Source: an uncultured Alsobacter sp. (lineage in GTDB: Bacteria; Pseudomonadota; Alphaproteobacteria; Rhizobiales; Beijerinckiaceae). From it: a stretch of DNA of 64,000 nucleotides. Of the stretch, positions 9,354 to 17,782 are shown piece after piece (positions within the stretch are counted from its first letter, which is position 1; each line of letters begins with the position of its first letter). Under the pieces are notes generated by a model, which was not told the origin of the DNA, searched no databases, and saw nothing but the letters and a program-made list of their open reading frames with translations. The stretch spans positions 62,001 through 126,000 of the forward strand of contig NZ_CAMFHB010000005.1 in assembly GCF_945952055.1 (NCBI RefSeq), given 5' to 3'. The position numbers were made by a program, and so were the translations under genes.

Positions 9354-9855
9354 GATGGTGGTGGAGCACGTCGTCGTCGGCATCGGCGAGGCGGCGCCTC
9401 TGCCCCGGGACGGGCGGCAGTCCGAGACCACGCTCGCCGTGGCGCGCGGCGTGTCGCGCCTGTTCGCCGGGTTCGGCTATGCCACGCTGCCCGAGGTGAC
9501 GCTCGCCTCCGGCCGCCGCGCCGACCTCCTCGCGCTCGGGGGCGACGGCAGCCTCGTGATCGTGGAGATCAAGTCCAGCATCGAGGACTTCCGCACGGAC
9601 GCGAAGTGGCCCGACTACCGCGCCTACAGCGACCGCCTGTTCTTCGCCATCCCGCCGCACGTGCCGCCGGAGATCATGCCGGAGGACGCCGGGCTGATCG
9701 TGGCCGACGCCTACGGGGCCGAGGTGCTGCGCGAGGCCCCCGAGCACCGGCTTCCGGCCGCGACGCGCAAGGCGCTCCTGGTGCGGTTCGGACAGGTCGC
9801 CGCCGTGAGACTGCAGGGCCTACTCGATCCCGCCGCGCTCGCCGGACGGGACTGA
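9346..9855 (+). CDS. mmcB: MmcB family DNA-repair nuclease
   Basis: This 169-residue protein matches MmcB, an alphaproteobacterial protein linked to mitomycin C resistance in Caulobacter. It has a PD-(D/E)xK nuclease layout: Asp60 (RRADLLAL) and Glu74-x-Lys76 (VIVEIKSS). The GTG at 9346 sits 5 bases after GGAGGA, while the ATG at 9355 is too far, so I chose GTG. The 8-base overlap with the oxidoreductase suggests translational coupling, though the two functions look unrelated. I do not see a clear LexA box close by. Confidence 0.87.
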   Translation: MPRMVVEHVVVGIGEAAPLPRDGRQSETTLAVARGVSRLFAGFGYATLPEVTLASGRRADLLALGGDGSLVIVEIKSSIEDFRTDAKWPDYRAYSDRLFFAIPPHVPPEIMPEDAGLIVADAYGAEVLREAPEHRLPAATRKALLVRFGQVAAVRLQGLLDPAALAGRD

Positions 9856-9949
9856 CCGCCGCCGTTGCACGTCCGGGCCTCACCAACGGCCATATCGTCA
9901 CCATATGTTGGCCGGTCCGGCTCTTTCCCGGATCGAAGGACAGGGTACC

Positions 9950-10651
9950 ATGCTGATCGCCGCCGCCTTCCGAGCCATCGGACAGGTCTTTTCGCCGGGG
10001 CTGCGCTCCCTTCTGTGGAAGTCGCTGGGGCTGACGCTCGCGCTGCTGGCGCTGGCCTGGGCCTCGCTCACCAAGCTGTTCTCCTGGTGGGTGGCCGGCA
10101 CGACCTTCATGACGGACCATGCCTGGCTCGACGTCTATGCCGTGCTGCTGGCCGGCTTCGGCCTGGTCATCGGCTTTGCCTACCTCATTCCGTCGGTCTC
10201 GATGCTCGTGGCGGGCTTCTTCCTCGATGACGTCGCGGAGAAGGTCGAGACCGAATCCTACCCCGCCGATCCGCCCGGCCAGCCGCTGCCGCTGGGCCCG
10301 GCGCTCCTGGACGCGGCCAAGCTGGCCGTCCTCAGCCTGGGCGTGAACCTTCTCGCCCTGCTCTTCTTGTTCGTGCCCGGGGTCAACATCGTGGCCTTCT
10401 TCCTGGCCAACGCCTTCCTGCTCGGACGCGAGTACTTCGCGCTGGCCGCCGGCCGGTTCCGGCCCAAGGAGGATGCGCGCGCGCTGCGCCAGCGCCATCC
10501 CGGCACGGTGGCGCTGGCCGGGCTGCTGGTGGCCGGCTGCGCGGCCATCCCGATCGTCAACCTGCTGACGCCGCTCTTCGGCGTGGCGCTGATGGTCCAC
10601 GTCCACAAGGGGCTCTCGGCCCGCGAGGCGCGGGCCCTGCCGGCCGCCTGA
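9950..10651 (+). CDS. EI24-domain (CysZ-like) integral membrane protein
   Basis: The 233-residue protein has about four to six hydrophobic segments and the arrangement of the EI24/CysZ family, with GREYF near the middle and a short charged C terminus. CysZ of enterobacteria takes up sulfate; alphaproteobacterial members are mostly uncharacterised. I chose the ATG at 9950, which has AAGGA about 9 bases upstream; an ATG at 9905 would add 15 residues without a better ribosome site. The gene is convergent with the NDUFA9-like gene, with 30 bases between stops. Confidence 0.82.
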   Translation: MLIAAAFRAIGQVFSPGLRSLLWKSLGLTLALLALAWASLTKLFSWWVAGTTFMTDHAWLDVYAVLLAGFGLVIGFAYLIPSVSMLVAGFFLDDVAEKVETESYPADPPGQPLPLGPALLDAAKLAVLSLGVNLLALLFLFVPGVNIVAFFLANAFLLGREYFALAAGRFRPKEDARALRQRHPGTVALAGLLVAGCAAIPIVNLLTPLFGVALMVHVHKGLSAREARALPAA

Positions 10652-10681
10652 GCGGGCCGGCCTGCCGCGGCGGGGCGGCGA

Positions 10682-11680
10682 TCAGGCCAGGCGACGGTTG
10701 TCGAACTGGCCGGTCTTGCGGTAGCGCGTGAGATAGCTCGGCACGATCGCCTCGATGATCTCGGGCTGGATGCCGAGACCCGCCAGCGTGCGGCCGTCGT
10801 CGACCGCGGCCTGCGAGACCACGTTGTCCTGGCCGAGCAGGGTCACCTGGTCACGCGTCAGGAGGAACTCCTCCGGCAGGAGGCCGAAGCTCGCATACTT
10901 GACCGCTTCGAGCACGCCGGCCTGCAGGCGGGCGACGCCGAAGGGCAGCGGCACGAGGGCGCGACGGCGCTCCGTCACCTGCAGCACGTATTCGATGAGC
11001 TCGCGGAAGCTCTTCACCTCGAGGCCGCCGAGCTCGTAGATCGTGCCGGGGCGGGCCGTGCCGTCGACGGCGCGCGCCATGGCTTCCGCCACGTCGCCGA
11101 CGAAGACCGGCTGGAAGCGCGTCTCGCCGCCGCCGATCAGCGGCATGACCGGGGCGATCCGGGCGAGCGAAGCGAAGCGGTTGAAGAAGCTGTCCTCGGG
11201 GCCGAACACGATGGAGGGACGCACGACGATGGCGTCCGGCACGGCATCGAGGGCCGCCTGCTCGCCGGCGGCCTTGCTGCGGGCGTATTCGGATTCGGAG
11301 TTCGCGTCCGCGCCGATGGCGGACATCTGCACCAGGCGCGTGAGGCCGGCGGCTGCGGTGGCCCGGGCCACCGCCGCGGCGCCCTCGGCCTGCACGCGGT
11401 CGAAGGTCTGCTGGCCCGCCTGCGACAGGATGCCGACGAGGTTCACGACGGCGTCGGCGCCGGAGATCGCCTGGGCGATCGACTGCGGGTAGCGCAGGTT
11501 CGCCTGGACCGCGTGGATCTGGCCGACATTGCCGATGGGCTGGAGGAACTTGGCGAGGTCGGGCCGGCGCACGGCGACGCGCACGCGGTAGCCCCGTTTG
11601 GCGAGCGCCCGGACGAGATGCCGACCGACGAAGCCCGATCCGCCGAAGACCGTGACCAGCTGGTTGCGCGCCGTGCTCAT
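10682..11680 (-). CDS. Complex I NDUFA9-subunit-like NAD(P)-binding protein
   Basis: The 332-residue protein is an atypical short-chain reductase with a Rossmann motif at 13-19 (GGSGFVG), a VNLVGIL segment and SIVFGPEDSFFNRFA, typical of the NDUFA9/39-kDa accessory subunit family. In alphaproteobacteria such proteins are thought to associate with NADH dehydrogenase or act as quinone-related reductases. The catalytic Tyr-x3-Lys is partly preserved (YARSK). No nuo genes are in the window. It is transcribed alone. Confidence 0.88.
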   Translation of the reverse strand: MSTARNQLVTVFGGSGFVGRHLVRALAKRGYRVRVAVRRPDLAKFLQPIGNVGQIHAVQANLRYPQSIAQAISGADAVVNLVGILSQAGQQTFDRVQAEGAAAVARATAAAGLTRLVQMSAIGADANSESEYARSKAAGEQAALDAVPDAIVVRPSIVFGPEDSFFNRFASLARIAPVMPLIGGGETRFQPVFVGDVAEAMARAVDGTARPGTIYELGGLEVKSFRELIEYVLQVTERRRALVPLPFGVARLQAGVLEAVKYASFGLLPEEFLLTRDQVTLLGQDNVVSQAAVDDGRTLAGLGIQPEIIEAIVPSYLTRYRKTGQFDNRRLA

Positions 11681-11794
11681 GCTCTCGTGCCTCCGGAAGC
11701 GATGTCCCGCAGGCTCTTAGAACATGCAGACCGAAAGGGGAATTCGGATTTTCGGCGCAGTCCGGGCCGGCTGGCCTGTTGCGGCGGCGCGCGG

Positions 11795-12136
11795 TCAGTT
11801 GCGACGGCGCGCCCGGACGGGAATCGGCACCAGCACCCGGCGGTCGCGACGCCCGCCTCCGCCTCCGCCATGCCCGTCATCGCCGTCATGCGGCAGCAGC
11901 ATGACCGCGCTGCCCGCCACGAGGCTGCCGAAGGTGATCATGAAACCACCCGCCAGCAAGATGAACGCGATGGCGCCGCTGTCGGAATTCATGATCAGCG
12001 CGCCGATGCCATGGGCGTCGAACGCCACCAGGGCGACCGCGAAAGCGAATCCGAACAACGCGCCGATGCCGGCGTGCGCGAGGACGAGCCGCAACGTTTC
12101 GTTGCGCTTGAACAGGTCCTCGAGGTCCTTCGGCAT
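11795..12136 (-). CDS. Small two-helix membrane protein, unknown function
   Basis: From the ATG at 12136 this encodes 113 residues. A charged N terminus (MPKDLEDLFKRNE) is followed by two transmembrane segments (about 22-45 and 53-75). The tail then has HDGDDGHGGGGGG followed by a basic stretch. The His/Asp/Gly run could bind metal but this is speculation. A longer frame to 12202 exists; the inner ATG starts a more natural protein. I do not recognise a family. Confidence 0.6.
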   Translation of the reverse strand: MPKDLEDLFKRNETLRLVLAHAGIGALFGFAFAVALVAFDAHGIGALIMNSDSGAIAFILLAGGFMITFGSLVAGSAVMLLPHDGDDGHGGGGGGRRDRRVLVPIPVRARRRN

Positions 12137-12264
12137 CGCCGCCTCCGTGCTGATTGTCCTATGGTGGGACGAGAACCGTGTCAGGACAAGGGCAGACCGC
12201 ACTTTCGACGAGTGAACTTTCGGTGACGGTCACCGGTTCCTTTCGAAAGCGGCCCCAGACGCCG

Positions 12265-12293
12265 TTGACACCACCCTCCCGTCCCCGTATGTA
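12265..12293 (+). promoter_or_regulatory. Promoter of tRNA-Leu
   Basis: A perfect -35 box TTGACA (12265-12270) is followed after 17 bases by TATGTA (12288-12293). The tRNA starts ten bases further on, which fits sigma-70 initiation just before the mature 5' end. Confidence 0.7.
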
Positions 12294-12302
12294 CCCCGCC
12301 GG

Positions 12303-12387
12303 GCCCAGGTGGCGGAATTGGTAGACGCGCTGGTTTCAGGTACCAGTGGTGAAAGCCGTGGAGGTTCGAGTCCTCTCCTGGGCACCA
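12303..12387 (+). tRNA. tRNA-Leu, anticodon CAG
   Basis: The 85-base sequence folds as a class II tRNA. The acceptor stem is GCCCAGG with CCTGGGC. The anticodon stem CTGGT/ACCAG encloses a loop with CAG. A variable arm and a T arm with GGTTCGAGTCC follow. The CCA end is encoded (12385-12387). It reads the CUG codon, the dominant Leu codon in this GC-rich genome. A short AATC-TTTTTT-C-GATT stretch directly after it probably ends transcription. Confidence 0.97.
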
Positions 12388-12635
12388 ATCTTTTTTCGAT
12401 TGTGTGCGCCGACCCACCGCCGAAGAGCGGTTCAAGGCCCTCCGGGGCCGCGGGTTCGCCCGGCGCCTGATCGGCGGAAAGCCCCACGCCGGCTTTCGTT
12501 TCGCCCCGAATGACTGTCCCCAGCGTCGAGTCGTTCAGGTCGCGTGCCTTGCGCGCGCGGCGCTCTGGCGACTTGAGCTGCCGGGGGCGGTCGTGGCACT
12601 CCTCGGGCGATGGGTGGCGTTCGGTGGAGGGCGGC

Positions 12636-13259
12636 TTGCAGCGGTTCGGACTCACGGCTGACGTCAAAGTGTCTCCGCTTGTCGCCATGCTGGCCGGCGC
12701 CGTGGTCGCGGCGGCGCTGGGCGGGTTGTCGCTGCTGCGGGCCGACGACATCGTCACCGGCTGGCGCAATGCAGCCAACGTGACCGCGCGCACCGCCGTC
12801 CCGGTGTTCCTCGCCGCCTATTGCGCCTCGAGCCTCGTGCGCGTGTTCGGCGGACGCCTGCCGCGCGCCCTGCTGGTGAACCGGCGGTCGCTCGGCCTCG
12901 CCGTCGCCGCCATCATGACCGTCCATGTCGGCGCGATCCTCGGGCACGGCGCGGTGTCGCGGGACCCGCACGCGGTGCACGTGATCGACAGCGGCGGGCT
13001 GACCTACGTGTTCATCTACCTGATGGCGCTGACCTCCAACCAGGCGTCGCGGCGCGTCCTCGGGCGCTGGTGGGGCGTCCTGCACGGCGTGGGCGCCCAG
13101 GTGATCCTGCTCAAGTTCTTCTCGCTCGTGGTCCTGCGCAGCTGGCCCCATCTGGGCGTGTTCTCGACCGTCATGGGCGCGGCCATCGTGGCGGCGGTGG
13201 CGCTGCGGATCGTCGCATTCTTCGCCGCCCGCCGGGCCGACGGCGCCAGGCCGGCGTGA
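12636..13259 (+). CDS. Ferric-reductase-like haem membrane protein
   Basis: This 207-residue protein has about five transmembrane segments and His residues inside helices (AIMTVHVGAI, VLHGVGAQV), with RRSLGL and TSNQASRRVLGRWW, a pattern seen in ferric-reductase-like transmembrane domains such as MsrQ. These bind b-type haem and pass electrons across the membrane. No msrP partner is adjacent. The start is uncertain: TTG 12636 lies 4 bases after GGAGGG, GTG 12624 is in frame upstream, and an ATG at 12510 would add an unlikely Arg-rich leader. Confidence 0.65.
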   Translation: MQRFGLTADVKVSPLVAMLAGAVVAAALGGLSLLRADDIVTGWRNAANVTARTAVPVFLAAYCASSLVRVFGGRLPRALLVNRRSLGLAVAAIMTVHVGAILGHGAVSRDPHAVHVIDSGGLTYVFIYLMALTSNQASRRVLGRWWGVLHGVGAQVILLKFFSLVVLRSWPHLGVFSTVMGAAIVAAVALRIVAFFAARRADGARPA

Positions 13260-13353
13260 CGTCGCGCGGCGCCAGCGATCCCGCTTTACGCGTTCGCGCG
13301 CCCGTTCCAGTGTAGCCCGACCTCCGTTCGACCTTCCCTGGTCGGGTCCCCAC

Positions 13354-14295
13354 ATGCTCCGGCTGCTTCGCGTCCTGGCCGTCTTCGTCGGCGGCACCCT
13401 CCTGAGCTACGTGCTGGTGCTGGTCGCGGCCTTCACCTTCTGGTCCTTCGTGCCCACGCCCGATCCGACCAAGATGATCGCCGCCACGGTTTTCCTCGTC
13501 GTCGGCCCGGCGCTTGCCCTCGCGGGCGGGTCCTGGCTGGCGGCCTGGGCCTGGACCGGTCGGCTCCCGTGGCCGGTGACGGCCTGGGCACGCCGGCGCG
13601 AAGCGCGACGGCTGGCGAGGGCCACGGTGGCTGGCGTGTCGGTGCCGGCGACCAGCGCAGCCGAGCGGGGCATCGGCTGGCTGTTCGTGTTCGTCGGCGG
13701 CGGCGGCATCCTGGCGGGGCTCGCGGCGCTGTCGGCGTTCCGGGACACCGGCGATCCCTGGCTGCACGTCCCGGCGATCCACCTTCTGCCGGTGTTCATG
13801 CTCCTCGTCGTGGGGCTGCTCGGCCCGGCCTTCCTGGGTGGCATCGGCCTGTTGCGCGGCCGGGTGTGGGGGCGGCCCGTCGTCACGGTCACCGCCATCC
13901 TGCTCCTGTTCGTCCCGCCCGTCGGCACGGCGGCCGGGGTCGTCGCCCTGGCAGTCCTGCACCACCGGCGCCGCGCCGGCCTGTCCCACGGAGCGGCCGT
14001 CGACGTGCCCGGGCCGGCCACGTGCGTCCACCTGGCGCCGATCGAGACCGCCAGCGCGGCTGCCGGCCTCGCCGTCACGCGGCGCATCGGCGGCGTCGCC
14101 GAAATTCACTGCACCGCCTACCCGCCGTCGCTGCAGCGTCTCCTGCCGGCGGGATCGCCGGTCGTCCTGGAAGAGTGGGCGGCGCCCGACCGGTCGACCC
14201 TCGACCCGCCCCGCCTCGTCCTGCGCTGCACCGCGTGCCGCTCCTGGCTGGTGTTCGACGGCACGACCGCCGCGCCCTCGCTGGGCCCGTCCTGA
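13354..14295 (+). CDS. Multi-spanning membrane protein with C-terminal soluble CxxC domain, unknown
   Basis: The 313-residue protein has about five hydrophobic helices (about 5-27, 40-62, 105-128, 145-168 and 178-200). A soluble C-terminal part of about 100 residues follows, with Cys at AEIHC and a CxxC in LRCTACRSW that could hold zinc or a disulfide. I do not recognise the family. It follows the ferric-reductase-like gene after 94 bases and may be cotranscribed. The stop is 25 bases before a strong hairpin shared with mop. Confidence 0.6.
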   Translation: MLRLLRVLAVFVGGTLLSYVLVLVAAFTFWSFVPTPDPTKMIAATVFLVVGPALALAGGSWLAAWAWTGRLPWPVTAWARRREARRLARATVAGVSVPATSAAERGIGWLFVFVGGGGILAGLAALSAFRDTGDPWLHVPAIHLLPVFMLLVVGLLGPAFLGGIGLLRGRVWGRPVVTVTAILLLFVPPVGTAAGVVALAVLHHRRRAGLSHGAAVDVPGPATCVHLAPIETASAAAGLAVTRRIGGVAEIHCTAYPPSLQRLLPAGSPVVLEEWAAPDRSTLDPPRLVLRCTACRSWLVFDGTTAAPSLGPS

Positions 14296-14320
14296 CGGGC
14301 GCACCGGCCACGACCAGGGC

Positions 14321-14338
14321 GGGGAGCTTCAGCTCCCC
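14321..14338. terminator. Convergent hairpin between membrane gene and mop
   Basis: A perfect 7-4-7 hairpin, GGGGAGC-TTCA-GCTCCCC, spans the mop stop codon between two convergent genes. It has no clear T tract on either strand, but its position fits a bidirectional terminator. Confidence 0.5.
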
Positions 14339-14538
14339 ACCGCGACCATGACGTCCGACGCCTTGATGACCGCCACGGCGGCCTGGCCCTTGGCGAGGCC
14401 CAGCTCATCGACGGCCTCGTTGGTGATGGAGGCCGTGACGACCGCGCCGCCGATGTCGATGCGCACGTGCGAGGTCGTCGCGCCCCGCACGATGTCGACG
14501 ATGGTGCCGTTCAGCTGGTTGCGGGCGCTGATCTTCAT
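14329..14538 (-). CDS. mop: Molbindin (TOBE-domain molybdate-binding protein)
   Basis: The 69-residue protein is a single Mop/TOBE domain (SARNQLNGTIVDI at the N terminus, KASDVMVAVG at the end). Molbindins assemble into hexamers that bind molybdate or tungstate and buffer it in the cytoplasm. It is divergent from modE across an 80-base gap with a ModE-like palindrome, so both genes are probably controlled together by molybdate. Confidence 0.92.
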   Translation of the reverse strand: MKISARNQLNGTIVDIVRGATTSHVRIDIGGAVVTASITNEAVDELGLAKGQAAVAVIKASDVMVAVGS

Positions 14539-14584
14539 CGGACCGTCTCCCGGTTGACGCGCGGCGGGCGGCCTGCGCAGGATG

Positions 14585-14608
14585 CGTTATGTAGTTCACT
14601 ATATAGAG
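14585..14608. promoter_or_regulatory. Candidate ModE operator
   Basis: CGTTATGTA (14585-14593), six bases, then TATATAGAG (14600-14608) resembles the ModE consensus of two inverted CG-n-TATATA half-sites six or seven bases apart. It stands out as AT-rich in the mop/modE gap and lies 10 bases before the modE ATG, where binding would block modE transcription or translation start. Confidence 0.65.
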
Positions 14609-14618
14609 CCAGCGCCTC

Positions 14619-15416
14619 ATGACAAATCCGCTGCGTGCCAGCGTGTCCCTGATCGGCGGCGACCTGACCTCCGTCGGGCACGAGCGCATCCGCCTGCTGG
14701 AGGCGGTCGCCCAGGCTGGGTCGATCAGTGCCGGCGCCCGGGCGGCGGGCATGAGCTACAAGGGAGCGTGGGACGCGCTGGCCGCCATGGCGAACCTGTT
14801 CGGCGGCCCGCTCCTGGTCACCCAGACGGGAGGCAAGAGCGGCGGTGGCTCGCACCTGACCCCGCTCGGCCAGGCCGTGGTCGCCGCCTTTACCCGGCTC
14901 GAGGGAGAACTGGCGCGAGCGCTGCGGGCCATGGAGCGCGACCTCGCCGGAACGGGCCTGCCGGCGTCGAGCCTGCTCGGCGGCTTCATGCTGCGCACCA
15001 GCGCCCGCAACGTCCTGCGCGGCACCGTCGCCTCCATCCGCGCGGACGCGCTGAATGCGGAGGTGAGCGTCGCCGTCGGCGCGAGCACGGTCATCCACGC
15101 GCACATCACGGCCGAGGGCCTCGCCGACCTGGGCGTCGCCGTGGGCCGGGACGTGCTGGTGCTGGTGAAGGCCAATTTCGTCACGCTGGCGACGGCGGAG
15201 GACGCGCGGAAGGTGGCGGTGCGCAACCGCATTCCCGGAACGGTCGCGCGCGCCGAAGTGTCCGACGTCAGCGGTCAGGTGGCGCTCGACATCGGCGACG
15301 GGCGCACCCTCACCGCTTCTGTCACGGCCGAGGCCGTCGCCGCTCTCGGCCTGACGGCCGGCGTGCCGGTTGTCGCGCTGTTCGAGTCCAACCGCGTGAT
15401 CCTCGCGGTGGACTGA
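14619..15416 (+). CDS. modE: Molybdate-responsive regulator ModE
   Basis: The 265-residue protein has a winged-helix N-terminal domain (about 18-110; helix-turn-helix around SISAGARAAGMSYKGAWDAL) and two tandem TOBE domains (about 126-190 and 198-262), the full-length ModE plan. With molybdate bound, ModE dimers repress the uptake genes. The ATG at 14619 begins a natural N terminus. modA follows 31 bases after the stop, so the two form an operon. Confidence 0.94.
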   Translation: MTNPLRASVSLIGGDLTSVGHERIRLLEAVAQAGSISAGARAAGMSYKGAWDALAAMANLFGGPLLVTQTGGKSGGGSHLTPLGQAVVAAFTRLEGELARALRAMERDLAGTGLPASSLLGGFMLRTSARNVLRGTVASIRADALNAEVSVAVGASTVIHAHITAEGLADLGVAVGRDVLVLVKANFVTLATAEDARKVAVRNRIPGTVARAEVSDVSGQVALDIGDGRTLTASVTAEAVAALGLTAGVPVVALFESNRVILAVD

Positions 15417-15447
15417 TGCCCCGGTTCCCCTGCCATGGAGTGCTGTC

Positions 15448-16206
15448 GTGACGGCTCGTTCGGTCCTGCGCTGCGTCGTCCTTGCCGCGGCCGCCCTGTT
15501 CCTCGTGCTTCCCGCGCGCGCGGCCCAGGTCAACGTGGCCGTCGCCGCCAATTTCACCGATGCGGCCAGGGAGATCGCAGCCGCCTTCGGCAAGGCGAGC
15601 GGCCATGAGGCCGTGCTGAGCTTCGGCTCGTCGGCCCAGCTGCTCGCCCAGATCGGCCAGGGCGCGCCGTTCCAGGTGTTTCTCTCCGCCGACGAGGAGC
15701 GCCCCGCCAAGGCCATCGCGGACGGTCTCGCCATCGCCGACAGCCGCTTCACCTATGCCGTCGGCAAGCTCGTGCTGTGGAGCAGGGATCCGGCGCGGGT
15801 GGAGGGAGCCGAGACGCTGAAGGCCGGCGCCTACGACAGGCTCGCCATCGCCAATCCCGCCGCGGCCCCCTATGGCGTCGCGGCGATCGAGACCCTGACG
15901 GCGCTGGGGATTCAGGAGGCGGCGAAGGGCAAGATCGTCATGGGCAACAGCATCGCCCAGGCCTTCCAGTTCATCGACACGGCCAATGCGGAACTCGGCT
16001 TCGTCGCCCTGTCGCAGGTCGTCAACCGCAGCGACGGGTCTCGCTGGCTCGTCGACCAGACGCTGTACAGGCCGATCCGCCAGGACGCCGTGCTCCTGAA
16101 GACCGGCGCGGAGTCCGACGCGGCGAAGGCCTTCCTGGCGTTCCTGAAGGGGCCGGAGGCGAAAGCCGTCATCGCCCGCTACGGATACGTGGACAGGCCG
16201 GACTGA
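15448..16206 (+). CDS. modA: Periplasmic molybdate-binding protein ModA
   Basis: From GTG 15448 this encodes 252 residues: a signal peptide (about 1-25, ending ARAAQ), then VAVAANFTDAAREIAAAF and a Ser-rich anion site in FGSSAQLLAQIGQGAP, as in ModA. It delivers molybdate to the ModBC ABC transporter. The permease and ATPase genes, which usually follow directly, are not here: the next gene is ribonuclease D after 137 bases. Confidence 0.94.
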   Translation: MTARSVLRCVVLAAAALFLVLPARAAQVNVAVAANFTDAAREIAAAFGKASGHEAVLSFGSSAQLLAQIGQGAPFQVFLSADEERPAKAIADGLAIADSRFTYAVGKLVLWSRDPARVEGAETLKAGAYDRLAIANPAAAPYGVAAIETLTALGIQEAAKGKIVMGNSIAQAFQFIDTANAELGFVALSQVVNRSDGSRWLVDQTLYRPIRQDAVLLKTGAESDAAKAFLAFLKGPEAKAVIARYGYVDRPD

Positions 16207-16343
16207 CCGGCCGCATGGAAGGCCCAGCCTCCGCCGGGCCGGGATGGCGGGCGAAACGGCGTGTGGCCTCGGGATCGCGGCCATGATAACGGGGCGTCCG
16301 AAAGGCGCCGCGGCTGGCGCCGCAAGGCCTGGAACGCTGCACC

Positions 16344-16958
16344 ATGACCATCCGCCTGCATCACGGCGACCTGCCCGACGGGGTCGATTTCGGCCCGGTG
16401 GTCGCCATCGACACGGAGACGCTCGGCCTCAATCCCCTGCGCGACCGGCTCTGCCTCGTGCAACTGTCGCGGGGCGACGGAACGGCCGATCTCGTCCAGA
16501 TTCCGCAGGGGTCGGTGCGCGCGCCCAATCTCGCGCGGCTCATGGGCGACCCGGCGGTCACCAAGCTGTTTCACTTCGCCCGTTTCGACCTGGCCGTCCT
16601 CTACCACACCCTGGGTGTGATGCCGGCTCCGGTCTACTGCACCAAGATCGCCTCGAAGCTGGTCCGCACCTACACCGACCGGCACGGGCTGAAGGACATC
16701 GTGCGCGAGCTTCTCGGCGCCGAGATCAGCAAGCAGCAGCAGTCCTCGGACTGGGGCGCGCCCGTCCTCAGCGACGCGCAGCTCGCCTATGCCGCCTCCG
16801 ACGTGCTGCATCTGCACGCGCTCAAGGCGGCCTTCGACGGCCTGCTGGACCGCGAGGGCCGGCGCGACGTGGCCGACGCCTGCTTCGCCTTCCTGCCGAC
16901 CCGGGCGCGGCTCGACCTGATGGGCTGGCCGGAGGTCGACATCTTCGCCCATACCTGA
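16344..16958 (+). CDS. Ribonuclease D-type 3'-5' exonuclease (short form)
   Basis: The 204-residue protein holds only the DEDD exonuclease domain: Asp23 and Glu25 in AIDTETLGL, Asp in FARFDLAVLY (about 82) and Tyr-x3-Asp in YAASDV (about 149). It lacks the HRDC domains of enterobacterial RNase D, as is usual for the alphaproteobacterial short form. It likely trims 3' ends of tRNA or other small RNAs. The gene sits just before lptC, an arrangement common in the Hyphomicrobiales. Confidence 0.92.
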   Translation: MTIRLHHGDLPDGVDFGPVVAIDTETLGLNPLRDRLCLVQLSRGDGTADLVQIPQGSVRAPNLARLMGDPAVTKLFHFARFDLAVLYHTLGVMPAPVYCTKIASKLVRTYTDRHGLKDIVRELLGAEISKQQQSSDWGAPVLSDAQLAYAASDVLHLHALKAAFDGLLDREGRRDVADACFAFLPTRARLDLMGWPEVDIFAHT

Positions 16959-17095
16959 GCGTTAACCCCCGCTCGTGTAGAGGACCGTCTCACTCTCGCC
17001 ACGAGGTTGTGATGCGTGGCGCGGCCTCGAACTTGCTTTTCTGAGGGGCGGCCCGTCGGCCGGCCACCTCACCCCGGGAGACTTCGACCATCGCC

Positions 17096-17782
17096 ATGAG
17101 CGCCGGACCGACACCCATGGCCAGCCAGATGCGTGCGGCGCTCGTCCAGCGGCGCTATCGCGAGGCCGTGCGCCACACGCGCTGGGTCCGCTTCCTGCGC
17201 AAGGCCATCCCCGTGGGCTCCGCCGCGACCGTGGCCGCGATCGTGTTCGTGGGCATCGTGCAGCCCTTCCGCACGCTGCCGGACGGCGTGTCGATCTCCA
17301 ACATCAGCCTCAACGGCACCAAGATCACGATGGAGCTGCCCAAGCTCACCGGCTTCAAGAAGGACAGCCGTCCTTACGAGGTTACCGCCCAGTGGGCCGC
17401 CCAGGACGTGAAGACGCCGAGCATCATCGAGCTCAAGGAACTGCGGGCCCGCATCGCCATGCAGGACAAGAGCATGGCCAACGTCACGTCGGTGGAAGGC
17501 GTCTACGACAGCTCGATCGAGAAGCTCGACCTGAAAACGGATGTTCGGGTGCGCACCGATAGCGGTTATGATGTGCGGATGAACTCCGCGCGCATCGACT
17601 TCAAGGGCGGCAACGTCTCCAGCCAGGAGCCGGTGAGCGTGCGCTTCACGGGCGGCACGATCGACGCCGGCCGTCTCGACATGACCGACAATGGCCAGCA
17701 CATCATCTTCGACGGCAGGGTCCGCACCATCCTGACGCCGCAGCAGGAAAAGTCGGCCAGCGCCAAGGACAAGAGCCAATGA
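17096..17782 (+). CDS. lptC: LPS export protein LptC
   Basis: The 228-residue protein has a basic N terminus, one transmembrane helix (about 37-57) and a periplasmic beta-jellyroll region. LptC is anchored in the inner membrane with LptBFG and hands lipopolysaccharide to LptA. The ATG at 17096 lies after GGGAG (about 17079). Its stop overlaps the lptA start by 4 bases, so translation is coupled. Confidence 0.92.
   Translation: MSAGPTPMASQMRAALVQRRYREAVRHTRWVRFLRKAIPVGSAATVAAIVFVGIVQPFRTLPDGVSISNISLNGTKITMELPKLTGFKKDSRPYEVTAQWAAQDVKTPSIIELKELRARIAMQDKSMANVTSVEGVYDSSIEKLDLKTDVRVRTDSGYDVRMNSARIDFKGGNVSSQEPVSVRFTGGTIDAGRLDMTDNGQHIIFDGRVRTILTPQQEKSASAKDKSQ

Noticed and set aside
7566-9431. 621-codon frame antisense to the GMC oxidoreductase
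   Set aside because: No motif, and it spans two genes plus their junctions.
9887-9914. Inverted repeat GGCCATAT...ATATGTTGGCC upstream of the EI24 gene
   Set aside because: The arms differ by a three-base bulge and there is no conserved partner site; too weak to list.
12303-12387. Integrase or genomic island attached to tRNA-Leu
   Set aside because: No integrase, direct repeat of the tRNA 3' end or shift in composition is seen downstream.
12388-12635. A gene starting just after tRNA-Leu at 12510
   Set aside because: The first 40 codons encode an Arg-rich stretch without a membrane-protein character; I place the start later, at 12636.
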